Below, one piece after another: positions 21,463 through 30,163 of a stretch of 64,000 nt of DNA; the stretch's first letter is position 1, and each line of letters opens with the position of its first letter. This DNA is from Colocasia esculenta (lineage: Eukaryota > Streptophyta > Magnoliopsida > Alismatales > Araceae), in NCBI GenBank assembly GCA_014218235.1, contig CM024756.1, forward strand, positions 71,112,152 through 71,176,151, read 5' to 3'. The notes beneath the pieces are model-generated. The model had not been told where the DNA came from. It saw nothing but the letters and a program-made list of their open reading frames with translations, and made no database searches. Made by a program: the position numbers and the translations under genes.

Positions 21463-21496
21463 ATGGGTTAGTCACTAACTTGTGGTGTCAACCCAT
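21463..21496 (+). other. 3' UTR bulged hairpin, LINE L
   Basis: The arms ATGGGTT/AACCCAT with a bulged A are followed by G-C, a T-T mismatch and CAC/GTG. A second hairpin (GGATTTGTGATA against TATCACAAGTCC) lies at 21503-21529. Confidence 0.65.
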
Positions 21497-21630
21497 TTCA
21501 CTTTTGGATTTGTGATATCCTATCACAAGTCCTTCTATTGTACCATGCTTTCTTCCTTATTTATTAATTCATCTTCTCGGTTGACCGACCAAAAAAAAAA
21601 AAAAAAAAGGGATCTACGGAAAACAAGCCA

Positions 21631-24600
21631 TTGCACATGGTGAAATGGAAAGATATCTGCAGGCCGAAGAAGGAAGGAGGACTGGGGCTAAGAAGACTGA
21701 ATGACTGGAATAGAGCAGCATCAATTAAACTCTTGTGGGACATTTTACAGAAGAGGAAATCTATATGGATTGAGTGGATTTACAACAAGTATTTATTGAA
21801 TCAAAACATATGGATGATCAAATGCAAAGCTTACTTTTCTAGTGCCTGGAAAAGTGTTCTTAAGGAAAGGGATTGGATTCAAGCGCATATCAGTTACAAA
21901 ATAGCTAACGGTTCTCAATTCAATATGTGGTATGACCCTTGGATAGAGGGGCAAAGTATATTTCAGAAATACGGGGATCGGATTAGGCAGGATCTGGGAG
22001 CTGAAAGGCAATGGCATATTGATAAGTTTATTTATAATGCTAAGTGGGACCTGCCGTGTGCCACTTCTCATGAGATGATCTCCCTCTGGCCAACTATCAA
22101 CAATATCCAAATTTATGCAGGTGATCAGGATGCCATCACTTGGAATCACAATGGTGGAAGATTTACTATAGCGTCTGCATGGAATGAGCTTCGAAGCCAT
22201 CACATTGATAACCACTTCTATACCTGGATTTGGGGACAGCCGGCTGCCCAAAAGTTCAATATTTGCTTATGGCAAGCATTGTTGAACAAGCTACCCACGC
22301 AAGATCTTCTCAAATCTTCTCATACTAGTTCTAGGAAAAGACTAATTTGGCCTGAAGCTGATCTCATCACTAATGATTCTAATTTAGTTAATGGTAGAGT
22401 ATGGATCTTGTGGAACCCCAATCTTATTGAGATTACTAGTACTCTCTCAATGCCTCAATGCATTCATGTGGAAGGGAAAGACAAAAAAACCAGCACTCTT
22501 TTCAAATTATCTGCCATTTATGCTTCAAATAGTGCCCAAGAAAGGATTGATCTTTGGAGAGATATTTGTTCCTTTGCTGGTACTGCCGCCAATTCTCCTT
22601 GGATGGTGGTGGGAGACTTCAACACTGTGAGATATCCGCATGAGAAAGTGGGGGGAAGGGATTTATCAGTTTCAATGTTAGCTGAATTCAATGACTGCAT
22701 CCTCTCTAGTGATCTTTTTGACATGAAGTCTGTGGGTGATTGGCTTTCTTGGAGCAACAGAGGGACCCCTAACAGGAAAATCATGGCTAGACTTGATAGA
22801 TGCTTGATCAATAAGGATTGGTTAAATGCTTATCCGGACTGCTTGCTTGAATATGGTGTTCAATATCTATCGGATCATTCTCTGTTAACAATATGTTCTG
22901 AAAATGAGGTACCAAGAGGGAAAAAACCTTTCAGGTACTTTAACATGTGGAGTTCTCACCCTCAATTCCTTGATGTCATTGAATCTGCTTGGAGTATTCA
23001 GGTTCATGGAACAGCTCCTTATGTTCTCACCCAAAAACTTAAATCATGCAAGGAAGCCTTGAAGGAATGGAACAAGAGTGTTTTTGGTAATATTCATGAT
23101 GGAGTGGCCGCCAGTAAAAGGGAGTTGATCAATGCTCAAAACTATCTTGCTCAAAATCCTCATGATGAAGATCTTATCAGCAAGGAAAATGAAGCGAGGG
23201 AAAATTATGCCAAAGCCCTTGCAATTGAGGAAAACTATATAAGGCAGAAATCAAGAGTAAATTGGCTTACTCTTGGGGATTCCAATACCAAATTCTTTTA
23301 TGCTTCTATTGCAGCAAGAAAAGCAAGGAACACTATTAGGAAATGCAAGGATGGTAATGGCAATCTGATCCATGATATTGATAAAGTCAAAGACCATACT
23401 GTGGAATTTTACAGATCCCTTCTCAATCAGTTGCAGCATAGTGATCACCATGATTTAGAGGTCAGAAGTAAGCTTTCTCAAGAAGAGGTGGTTTCTCTTA
23501 GCCAGACAATCACTGATGAAGAAATCAGATCTACTGTTTTCAGTTCTCCCAAAAACAAAAGTCCAGGCCCAGATGGTTTTACTGCTGAATTCTTTCAAGC
23601 TACTTGGAACATTGTTGGTAAGGATGTTATAAATGCTTGTCAGCACTTCTTTACAACTGGTAGGATGCACAAACAATTGAATTGTACTTTCATCTCTCTT
23701 ATTCCCAAGACTGCTGGTGCTGATTGTCTTGAGAACTATAGGCCTATCTCCTTATGCAACTTCATCTATAAAGTTATTTCTAAAGTGATGGCCAATAGAT
23801 TGCAGAAAGTTATGGATACAGTTATAAGCCCCAATCAATCAGCCTTCATCAAAGGTAGAGGTATCCACCAAAATGTGCTCCTTGCTAATGATATTGTCAA
23901 AGATCTACATTCTAAATCTGCTGGAAAAAGAATTTGCTTCAAAGCTGATTTGAGAAAAGCTTTTGATTCTGTCAATAGGTCCTTCATTTATGAAATGATG
24001 AGGAAAATGCTGTTTCCTTCAAAATGGATAGATTGGATCAAAAATTGCTTAGAAACTCCTAAATTCTCTGTTCTTTTCAATGGTTCTCCAGTTGGTTTTT
24101 TTGGAAGTGGTAATGGGATTAGACAGGGAGACCCTCTTTCCCCCTACTTGTTCACTATTGCTATGGAGGGATTGACTTGTATGCTTGAGAAGGCAGTGTT
24201 AGATGGCAGCCTTAAAGTTCCTACAGCCGGAAATTGCAATGTTTCTCATACAATATTTGCGGATGATTTGCTGATATTCATTCAAAATGATTATAATTCT
24301 GTGACAAAGTTGGCTGATATTTTAAATATCTTTGGTAGAATTTCTGGTCTTGCTCTTAATCTTCAGAAAAGCAAGGTTTATGTGGGGGCAGCCATCAAAG
24401 ATAAAGAGCAAATCTCTACCACTCTTGGTGTTGCAGAAGGTAACCTTCCAGTCCCTTACTTGGGTCTTCCTCTTTTCTCGAATGCTATCAATAAAAGCCA
24501 TTGCCATCCCATTGTTGAAAAGATCAGAAAAAGGCTGAATTCTTGGAAATGTAGATTGCTTTCTAAAGCAGGAAGACTTGAATTGATTCGTTCAGTTCTT

Positions 24601-25818
24601 CAATCTTATGCTTTGTATTGGTCCAATGCTTTTATCTTACCTGCGGGTCTCATTCATGAAGTGGAAACCATTCTCAGCAAATTCTTTTGGCATGGCACCC
24701 AAGAAAATAATGCGCTCCATATGGTGAAATGGTCTACTATTTGTAAACCAAAGGATGAAGGAGGGCTGAATTTGAAGAATCTCCAAGAATGGAATAAAGC
24801 AGGTATGATCAAGCTTCTCTGGGATTTGCTTCAGGATAAGAAAACCATATGGAATAACTGGATCAAGGAAAAGTACTTTAAGAGAAAATCTGTTTGGTGT
24901 GTTGAACCCAAATCTTACTATTCGGCTGCAATCAAAGGAATTTTGAAAGCTAGAAAATGGCTGGTTGAGCATGTTTCTTATGTTATTTCTACAGGAAATA
25001 AAACTAGCATGTGGTATGACCCCTGGATCAATGGAAAAAGCATATACCAATTGTATGGTGATAGGATAAGACAAGATTTAGGTGCTCCTAGAAATTTGCA
25101 GATTTCTAGTTTCATCCATGAAGGGGATTGGAGACTCCCAAATGCAACAACTCATGAAATGATCACTCTCTGGCCTCAAATTGCTGCAATTCCTATCAGG
25201 AATAGTGGAGAAGATGCAATCATATGGAAGCATAATAATGGAAAATTCAATGTTACCTCAGCCTGGAATGAAATCAGAATCAAAGGTATTACTTGGCACT
25301 ACAATAGATGGACCTGGGATCGGCCTACAGTTCAGAAATTCTCTTTATGCACTTGGCAGGCTCTGCATAACAAGCTTCCAACTATTGATAATCTGCAAAG
25401 GAAAGGTAGAATTTTGGCTAATCAATGTGTTCTTTGCTTGAATGATAATGAGAGTGCTGATCATTTGTATTTCACCTGCACTTACACTAGCTGGATTTGG
25501 AAATGTATCTTGACCAGATATGACTTATCTAGAAAGCCTCACACTTCTCTTCATAATGAAATCTATGCTCTTCAGCAAGAGTTCCCTAAGAGTGGTATTC
25601 TATCTTTGATGGTGAAAGTGGCAATCAGAACAGCTATCTGGTGGATATGGAGAGAGAGATGCATTAGAATTTTTGAAGGGAAAAGAAAAGATAAAGTTCA
25701 CATATTGCTTGAGATTCTGCATGATATCAGAAGTAGCATGGAAATGAAGGTTAAGAATGCCAAATTATCTCCTCGTGAGAAAGGGGTTTTAACTAGGTTC
25801 AACTTTACCATTCATTAG
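21631..25818 (+). CDS. Chimeric LINE K-LINE M ORF2 open frame (1395 codons)
   Basis: This open frame was created by insertion. Codons up to 22317 are K: MVKWKDICRPKKEGGLGLRRL, WYDPWIEGQSIFQKYGDRIR, NICLWQALLNKLPTQDLLKS. From 22318 the frame is M: a 5'-truncated endonuclease (NLVNGRVWILWNPN, GDFNTVRYPHEKVGG, MARLDRCLIN, LSDHSLLTI). The M reverse transcriptase follows (KNKSPGPDGFTAEFF near 23550, KAFDSVN, NGIRQGDPLSPYLF near 24125, TIFADDLLIF near 24260). It ends with WYDPWINGKSIYQLYGDRIR and zf-RVT CVLCLNDNESADHLYFTC. The M part has no nonsense or frameshift lesion, but lacks about the first 60 residues including SWNVRG and ETK. Whether the fusion is expressed is unknown; it has no LINE promoter. 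Confidence 0.85.
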   Translation: MHMVKWKDICRPKKEGGLGLRRLNDWNRAASIKLLWDILQKRKSIWIEWIYNKYLLNQNIWMIKCKAYFSSAWKSVLKERDWIQAHISYKIANGSQFNMWYDPWIEGQSIFQKYGDRIRQDLGAERQWHIDKFIYNAKWDLPCATSHEMISLWPTINNIQIYAGDQDAITWNHNGGRFTIASAWNELRSHHIDNHFYTWIWGQPAAQKFNICLWQALLNKLPTQDLLKSSHTSSRKRLIWPEADLITNDSNLVNGRVWILWNPNLIEITSTLSMPQCIHVEGKDKKTSTLFKLSAIYASNSAQERIDLWRDICSFAGTAANSPWMVVGDFNTVRYPHEKVGGRDLSVSMLAEFNDCILSSDLFDMKSVGDWLSWSNRGTPNRKIMARLDRCLINKDWLNAYPDCLLEYGVQYLSDHSLLTICSENEVPRGKKPFRYFNMWSSHPQFLDVIESAWSIQVHGTAPYVLTQKLKSCKEALKEWNKSVFGNIHDGVAASKRELINAQNYLAQNPHDEDLISKENEARENYAKALAIEENYIRQKSRVNWLTLGDSNTKFFYASIAARKARNTIRKCKDGNGNLIHDIDKVKDHTVEFYRSLLNQLQHSDHHDLEVRSKLSQEEVVSLSQTITDEEIRSTVFSSPKNKSPGPDGFTAEFFQATWNIVGKDVINACQHFFTTGRMHKQLNCTFISLIPKTAGADCLENYRPISLCNFIYKVISKVMANRLQKVMDTVISPNQSAFIKGRGIHQNVLLANDIVKDLHSKSAGKRICFKADLRKAFDSVNRSFIYEMMRKMLFPSKWIDWIKNCLETPKFSVLFNGSPVGFFGSGNGIRQGDPLSPYLFTIAMEGLTCMLEKAVLDGSLKVPTAGNCNVSHTIFADDLLIFIQNDYNSVTKLADILNIFGRISGLALNLQKSKVYVGAAIKDKEQISTTLGVAEGNLPVPYLGLPLFSNAINKSHCHPIVEKIRKRLNSWKCRLLSKAGRLELIRSVLQSYALYWSNAFILPAGLIHEVETILSKFFWHGTQENNALHMVKWSTICKPKDEGGLNLKNLQEWNKAGMIKLLWDLLQDKKTIWNNWIKEKYFKRKSVWCVEPKSYYSAAIKGILKARKWLVEHVSYVISTGNKTSMWYDPWINGKSIYQLYGDRIRQDLGAPRNLQISSFIHEGDWRLPNATTHEMITLWPQIAAIPIRNSGEDAIIWKHNNGKFNVTSAWNEIRIKGITWHYNRWTWDRPTVQKFSLCTWQALHNKLPTIDNLQRKGRILANQCVLCLNDNESADHLYFTCTYTSWIWKCILTRYDLSRKPHTSLHNEIYALQQEFPKSGILSLMVKVAIRTAIWWIWRERCIRIFEGKRKDKVHILLEILHDIRSSMEMKVKNAKLSPREKGVLTRFNFTIH

Positions 25819-26252
25819 ATTACATCATTAAAGCTTATTAGTCTACCTGGTTCTAGTATGTTTTGATTTAATTTATGTTTCTACTTTGCAATTCTCTGCT
25901 TGGACTCCTTCTACTAACCTTTCAGGTTCTTGGATTGGCTGCTACTGCGCATCTATGGGTAGTCTTCTACCATTTTCCAGCATGGAGCTTAAAAGGATTT
26001 GGGTGAAAGCTTTGTTATGTATCTCCTTATTCCATAGTCTACGGATTGTGTAGTCATGGAATAACTTTATTGAAGTTTTCAGATTTGTTTTACTAGATTG
26101 TAGTTTGGTGGAGTGAGAACATTCCTCCCCTTTGGGGTAGGGGTGCACTCTCCTGAATTCATCTAGTAGTTTTGCACCTCTGGTCATGACTTGTATGATC
26201 AAAGGATCTGTAATTATTCATTATTAATACCATTTCTTACTTACCGAAAAAA
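22318..26252 (+). mobile_element. LINE M (alpha), 3.9 kb, 5'-truncated in EN
   Basis: This plus-strand LINE lies in K with 17-bp TSD AAGATCTTCTCAAATCT at 22301-22317 and 26253-26269. It holds the longest undamaged RT in the window. The 3' UTR matches D. The end reads TTACTTACCG plus poly(A). Confidence 0.92.
26029..26062 (+). other. 3' UTR bulged hairpin, LINE M
   Basis: The arms are ATTCCAT/ATGGAAT with a bulged A, and GTCTAC/GTAGTC with a T-T mismatch. The loop is GGATTGT. Relative to other alpha copies, CCAC/GTGG has become CTAC/GTAG, a compensated change. Confidence 0.75.
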
Positions 26253-26269
26253 AAGATCTTCTCAAATCT

Positions 26270-26682
26270 AAAGGTTTTCATATGGCTAATCAATGTATTT
26301 TTTGCAGAATCAAGGAGGAGACTCATGACCATCTTTTCTTCCAATGTAATCATACAAGATGGATTTGGAATCAACTCTTGAGGAGGTTCGATATTGGAGA
26401 CAACCGGAAGATTCCTTAGAATTTGAAACGCAGAAACTAAATCAAACCTTTCCTCATAAAAACAAGACTTGGATGCTGGCTCAACTTACTTTGAAGACTG
26501 CGGTCTGGTGGATATGGAGGGAGAGATGTCTTCGGATTTTTGAGAACAAACAGAACACTAAGATGCAAGTACTCATTAGGATGCTGCTAGACATCAAGCT
26601 TTGCATGGAAAATAATCAAATTAGCGGATGTAGTAGAAGGGAAAAAGAGATTCTAACTCGGTTCAACATATTCCATTCGTAG
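26270..26682 (+). pseudogene. LINE K ORF2 end (zf-RVT)
   Basis: This resumes the K frame after M: KGFHMANQCIFCRIKEETHDHLFFQCNHTRWIWNQLLRRFDIGD completes the zf-RVT finger. A shift near 26390 then places the rest in another frame (LAQLTLKTAVWWIWRERCLRIFEN, SRREKEILTRFNIFHS), with the stop at 26680-26682. The upstream part is fused to M at 22317. Confidence 0.8.
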
Positions 26683-26709
26683 GCATCTTCTTAGTTTCTC
26701 ATTCTCTTA

Positions 26710-26739
26710 CTCATAGTCCACAGATTGTGTGGTCATGAG
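26710..26739 (+). other. 3' UTR bulged hairpin, LINE K
   Basis: The arms are CTCAT/ATGAG with a bulged A, and GTCCAC/GTGGTC around loop AGATTGT. The second hairpin CTACCTC-TCT-GAGGTAG lies at 26789-26805. Confidence 0.7.
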
Positions 26740-26910
26740 GTGTTCATCTTGGTTATCTTATTGAAGTGAGTGGTGGAGTGGGACCATTCTACCTCTCTGA
26801 GGTAGGGTGCACTCTCCTACTCCTCAATAGGAGCCTTTGCCTATGTCTTCTTGACTATAGGTGTGTACATTATTCCCCATTTTTAATACATTATTACTTA
26901 GCAAAAAAAA

Positions 26911-27257
26911 GATAATCAGGCCATTCATCTACACGGAACGAATCTGGATTCTGGCATGCAGTTCTTTCTCTCCGCTATTTATGCCTCGAATTTACAGCAA
27001 GAACGTGATATTCTTTGGAATAATATTACTCAACACTCTAAAGACTCGGTGGGGAATGTTCCTTGGATTATGTTGGGAGACTTTAATTGTATTCGTCATG
27101 CTTCGGAGAAAGTGGGAGGTAATCCGGTACCTCAACATATGCTTAATTCTTTCAACTCCATGATTAATAATGCTGGTCTTATGGATATGAAATCGGTTGG
27201 AAACTCTTTTTCCTGGTCTAATTGTTCCATGGGGGATAGAAGAATTGCTGCTACTCT
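26911..27257 (+). pseudogene. LINE N ORF2, middle of endonuclease
   Basis: This piece reads DNQAIHLHGTNLDSGMQFFLSAIYASNLQQERDILWNN, then GDFNCIRHASEKVGG (catalytic GDFN) and MKSVGNSFSWSNCSMGDRRIAAT. It ends at the O insertion. The frame resumes at 30164 with RIAATLDRCLINDQWL. The first ~54 residues after CDI of the N endonuclease are absent at the K junction. Confidence 0.85.
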
Positions 27258-27280
27258 CCCAATCTGCTCATCACTAAGAG

Positions 27281-29912
27281 ATGAGCATTAAGAAAGATTA
27301 TCAATCTGCTCTTGATTACGAAGAAGAGTTCTATAAGCAGAAGTCCAAGCAATTTTGGCTCTCCCTTGGGGATAGCAACACTAAGTTCTTCCATGCATCT
27401 TTCAAATCAAGAAGGTCTATGAACACTATTTCTAGATGTACTGACTCTGAGGGAAACAATATTGACGATATGGAAAAGGTCAAGCAGCATTCTGTGGAGT
27501 TCTTCAAAAACCTCTTGAATCAACCATCTACTGATTGGAATCAAGTGAATGTTGATACTAGGCTGAAGCTTCAAGATCCTGATATTCAAACTCTTAGTAG
27601 GGAGATCACCAGTGAGGAGGTGAAGGAAGTTGTCATGCATTCCCCCAAAGGCAAGAGTCCAGGTCCAGACGGGTTTCCAGCTGAGTTTTTTCAATCTACT
27701 TGGGATATTGTGGGTGATCATGTTGTTCATGCTGTCAAACACTACTTCAATACTTCTAGAATGCTTAAGCAACTGAATTGTACATTCATTGCTTTAATCC
27801 CTAAAGCTGAAGGAGCTGATTCTTTTGACCAATACAGGCCTATATCTCTCTGCAACTTTGTGTATAAGATTATCTCCAAGATCTTGGCTAACCGTTTGCA
27901 GCATGTCCTCCAAAAGCTGATCAGTCCTAACCAGGCTGCTTTTATTAAGGGGAGATCCATTCATGATAATATTCTCATCACTAATGATATTGTCCGGGAT
28001 ATGCACTCTAAAAGCAAAGGTAACCTTCTGTGCTTCAAAGCTGAATTTGAAAAAGGCCTTTGACTCGGTGAACAGAAGTTTTGTCTACTATATGATGCAG
28101 CAAATGGGGTTTCCGGTTAAATGGATCAATTGGGTTAAGAACTGCATTGAGAATCCATCATACTCTATTCTCTTGAATGGCTCTCCTACGGGGTTCTTTC
28201 AGGGAAGTAATGGTCTGAGGCAAGGGGATCCACTTTCACCTTATCTTTTCACTATTGCCATGGAAGGTTTATCTTGCATGCTGGAGAAGGAGGTTCTTAA
28301 TGGTAACATCAAGGTTCCCACGGCTGGTATAATGAAGGTATCTCATGTTGTTTTTGCTGATGATCTTATCATATTCTTGAAGAATGACTTGCAGTCTGCA
28401 ATACATCTGAGTAATGTGTTGCATAATTTCTCCCTTTGTTCTGGCCTGGCTCTTAACAAATCCAAAAGTAAACTGTACATAGGCGGAAATGTGGAGGGCA
28501 AAATCAACTTTTTGAATGCACTGGGTGTTAGTGAAGGCACTCTTCCGGTTCCTTACCTAGGGCTGCCTTTGGTCTCTTCTTCTATTAAAAAAGTGCATTG
28601 CACCCCTCTCATTGACAAAATCAAGAACAGGCTGAATTCTTGGAAGAATCGTCTCTTATCCAAAGCTGGCCGTTTGGAGCTTATCAGATCTGTTCTTCAG
28701 TCTTACTCTGTTTATTGGTCTTCTACTTTCATTCTTCCAAATGGTCTTATCTCGCAGATTGAAGGTATGTTTAGAGATTTCTTCTGGAAAGGTTGCTCTG
28801 AGAAATCGGTCATGACCATGGTTAAGTGGAAGTCTATCTGTAGACCCAAGAAAGAAGGAGGTTTGGGGATTAGAAGCCTTCATGATTGGAATAGAGCTGC
28901 ATCAGTGAAACTTCTATGGGAAACATTGCAAAGGAAAAAGTCTCTCTGGATTGACTGGATCTACAACAAGTATTTACTCAAGCATAATATTTGGGTTATC
29001 AAATCCAAATCTTATTTTTCCAGTGCTTGGAAAGGGGTGCTTAAGGAAAGAGAATGGATGCAAAACCAGATTTCTTATTATATAGCTGATGGGTCCAATA
29101 TTAGTATGTGGTATGATCCTTGGTTACTTGGAAAGAGTATTTTTCAAACTTATGGAGATAGCATTCGGTATGATCTTGGGGCTGATAGAGATTCCAAACT
29201 CTGCCATTTCATTCATTCTAACATCTGGAATCTCCCTCCCCCAACTTCTCATGAAATGATCTCGGTTTGGCCTTCCATTATTAGTACTACTATTCATGGA
29301 GGGCATATGGATGGCATTAGATGGAAACACAACGGAGGAAAGTTCACTATATCTTCAGCATGGAATGAAATCAGAGAGAGGAACAATGAGGATTTGAAAT
29401 TCATATGGATCTGGGGAAAGCCTGGAGCGCAGAAATTCAATCTTTGTCTCTGGCAAGCTTCATTGGAAAAACTGCCTACTCAAGATCAAATGAAGAAGAA
29501 AGGAATCCAGATGCCTACCCAATGCATTCTTTGCAGGAACCATGAAGAAAACAACAATCACATATTCTTCAAATGTCGGTATAGCAATTGGATATGGAAG
29601 CAAATGATCAATCGTTTTCAGTTTGGAAGACCTCCAGAAGATACTCTTGAAAAGGAAATGAAGGTTTTAGCTCAGAATTTCCCTTCAATGAATATGGCCT
29701 GGAAGCTTGCTCAACTTGCTCTCAAGACTACTATTTGGTGGATATGGCGTGAAAGATGCTTGAGGACTTTTGAAGGAAAAGAAAGAACTAAAATGCAGCT
29801 GCTTATTATTATCCTCATGGACATAAAAATCTGCATGGAAGCTTTGAAGTTCAAATCGCCTACAAAAAGGGAGTTAGAAATTCTCAAGAGATTCAACATT
29901 TCAATCTTGTAA
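27281..29912 (+). pseudogene. LINE O ORF2 (RT-zf-RVT), one frameshift
   Basis: The frame starts inside the EN-RT linker (KKDYQSALDYEEEFYKQKSKQFWLSLGDSNTKFFHAS). The RT reads GKSPGPDGFPAEFF (about 27655), then a one-base insertion near 28045 (AEFEKGL in place of a DLKKAF-like motif) moves the frame. It continues KAFDSVNRSFVYYMM, NGLRQGDPLSPYLF and VVFADDLIIF (about 28355), then SKAGRLELIRSVL, WYDPWLLGKSIFQTYGDSIR and zf-RVT CILCRNHEENNNHIFFKC. It ends LEILKRFNISIL with the stop at 29910-29912. One indel is the only visible lesion apart from 5' truncation. Confidence 0.88.
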
Positions 29913-29946
29913 TCTTTTTTCTTCTAGCATTGCTTTAGTCTTGTTA

Positions 29947-29980
29947 GTCTCATTGTCCACAACTTGTGTGGTCATGAGAC
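29947..29980 (+). other. 3' UTR bulged hairpin, LINE O
   Basis: The arms are GTCTCAT/ATGAGAC with a bulged T (A in E), and GTCCAC/GTGGTC around loop AACTTGT. The second hairpin lies at 30028-30044. Confidence 0.75.
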
Positions 29981-30163
29981 CTCTATCCAGGAAATACTAA
30001 GGTTGAGGGCGGTGGAGTGAGAACATTCCACCTCCCTGAGGTGGGGTGCACTCTCCTGCACTCCATTAGTATGTTCCTTCTATGCTCCACTCTCTTTTGG
30101 ACATAGACTTTGTACTTTATTTCCTCTTTTAATTCATTTTTCCTTACTTACCAAAAAAAAAAA

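Larger units (their letters stand above)
19193..21608 (+). mobile_element. LINE L (gamma), 5'-truncated, split by P
   Basis: The L pieces are 19193-19217 and 20536-21608. It starts TIKERPYHSSAWKSIL and ends TTGACCGACC plus an 18-nt poly(A) (21591-21608). No convincing TSD is visible at K. The 5' 25 bp are rejoined in frame with the remainder once P is removed. Confidence 0.75.
19166..26910 (+). mobile_element. LINE K (alpha), 5'-truncated, split by L and M
   Basis: The K pieces are about 19166-19192, 21609-22317 and 26270-26910. It begins in the RT-distal region (EDTFCEFFW), continues as KGSTENKPLHMVKWKDICRPKK after L, and ends in the zf-RVT, 3' UTR and poly(A) at 26903-26910 after M. No TSD is seen. 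Instead N lacks about 160 bp at the site. Its 3' terminus is ATTACTTAGC. Confidence 0.75.
27258..30163 (+). mobile_element. LINE O (alpha), 2.9 kb, 5'-truncated
   Basis: This plus-strand LINE lies in N with 17-bp TSD AGAATTGCTGCTACTCT at 27241-27257 and 30164-30180. It contains ORF2 from just before the RT, the 3' UTR, and poly(A) ending at 30163. It is nearly identical to E over their shared kilobase. Confidence 0.92.
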
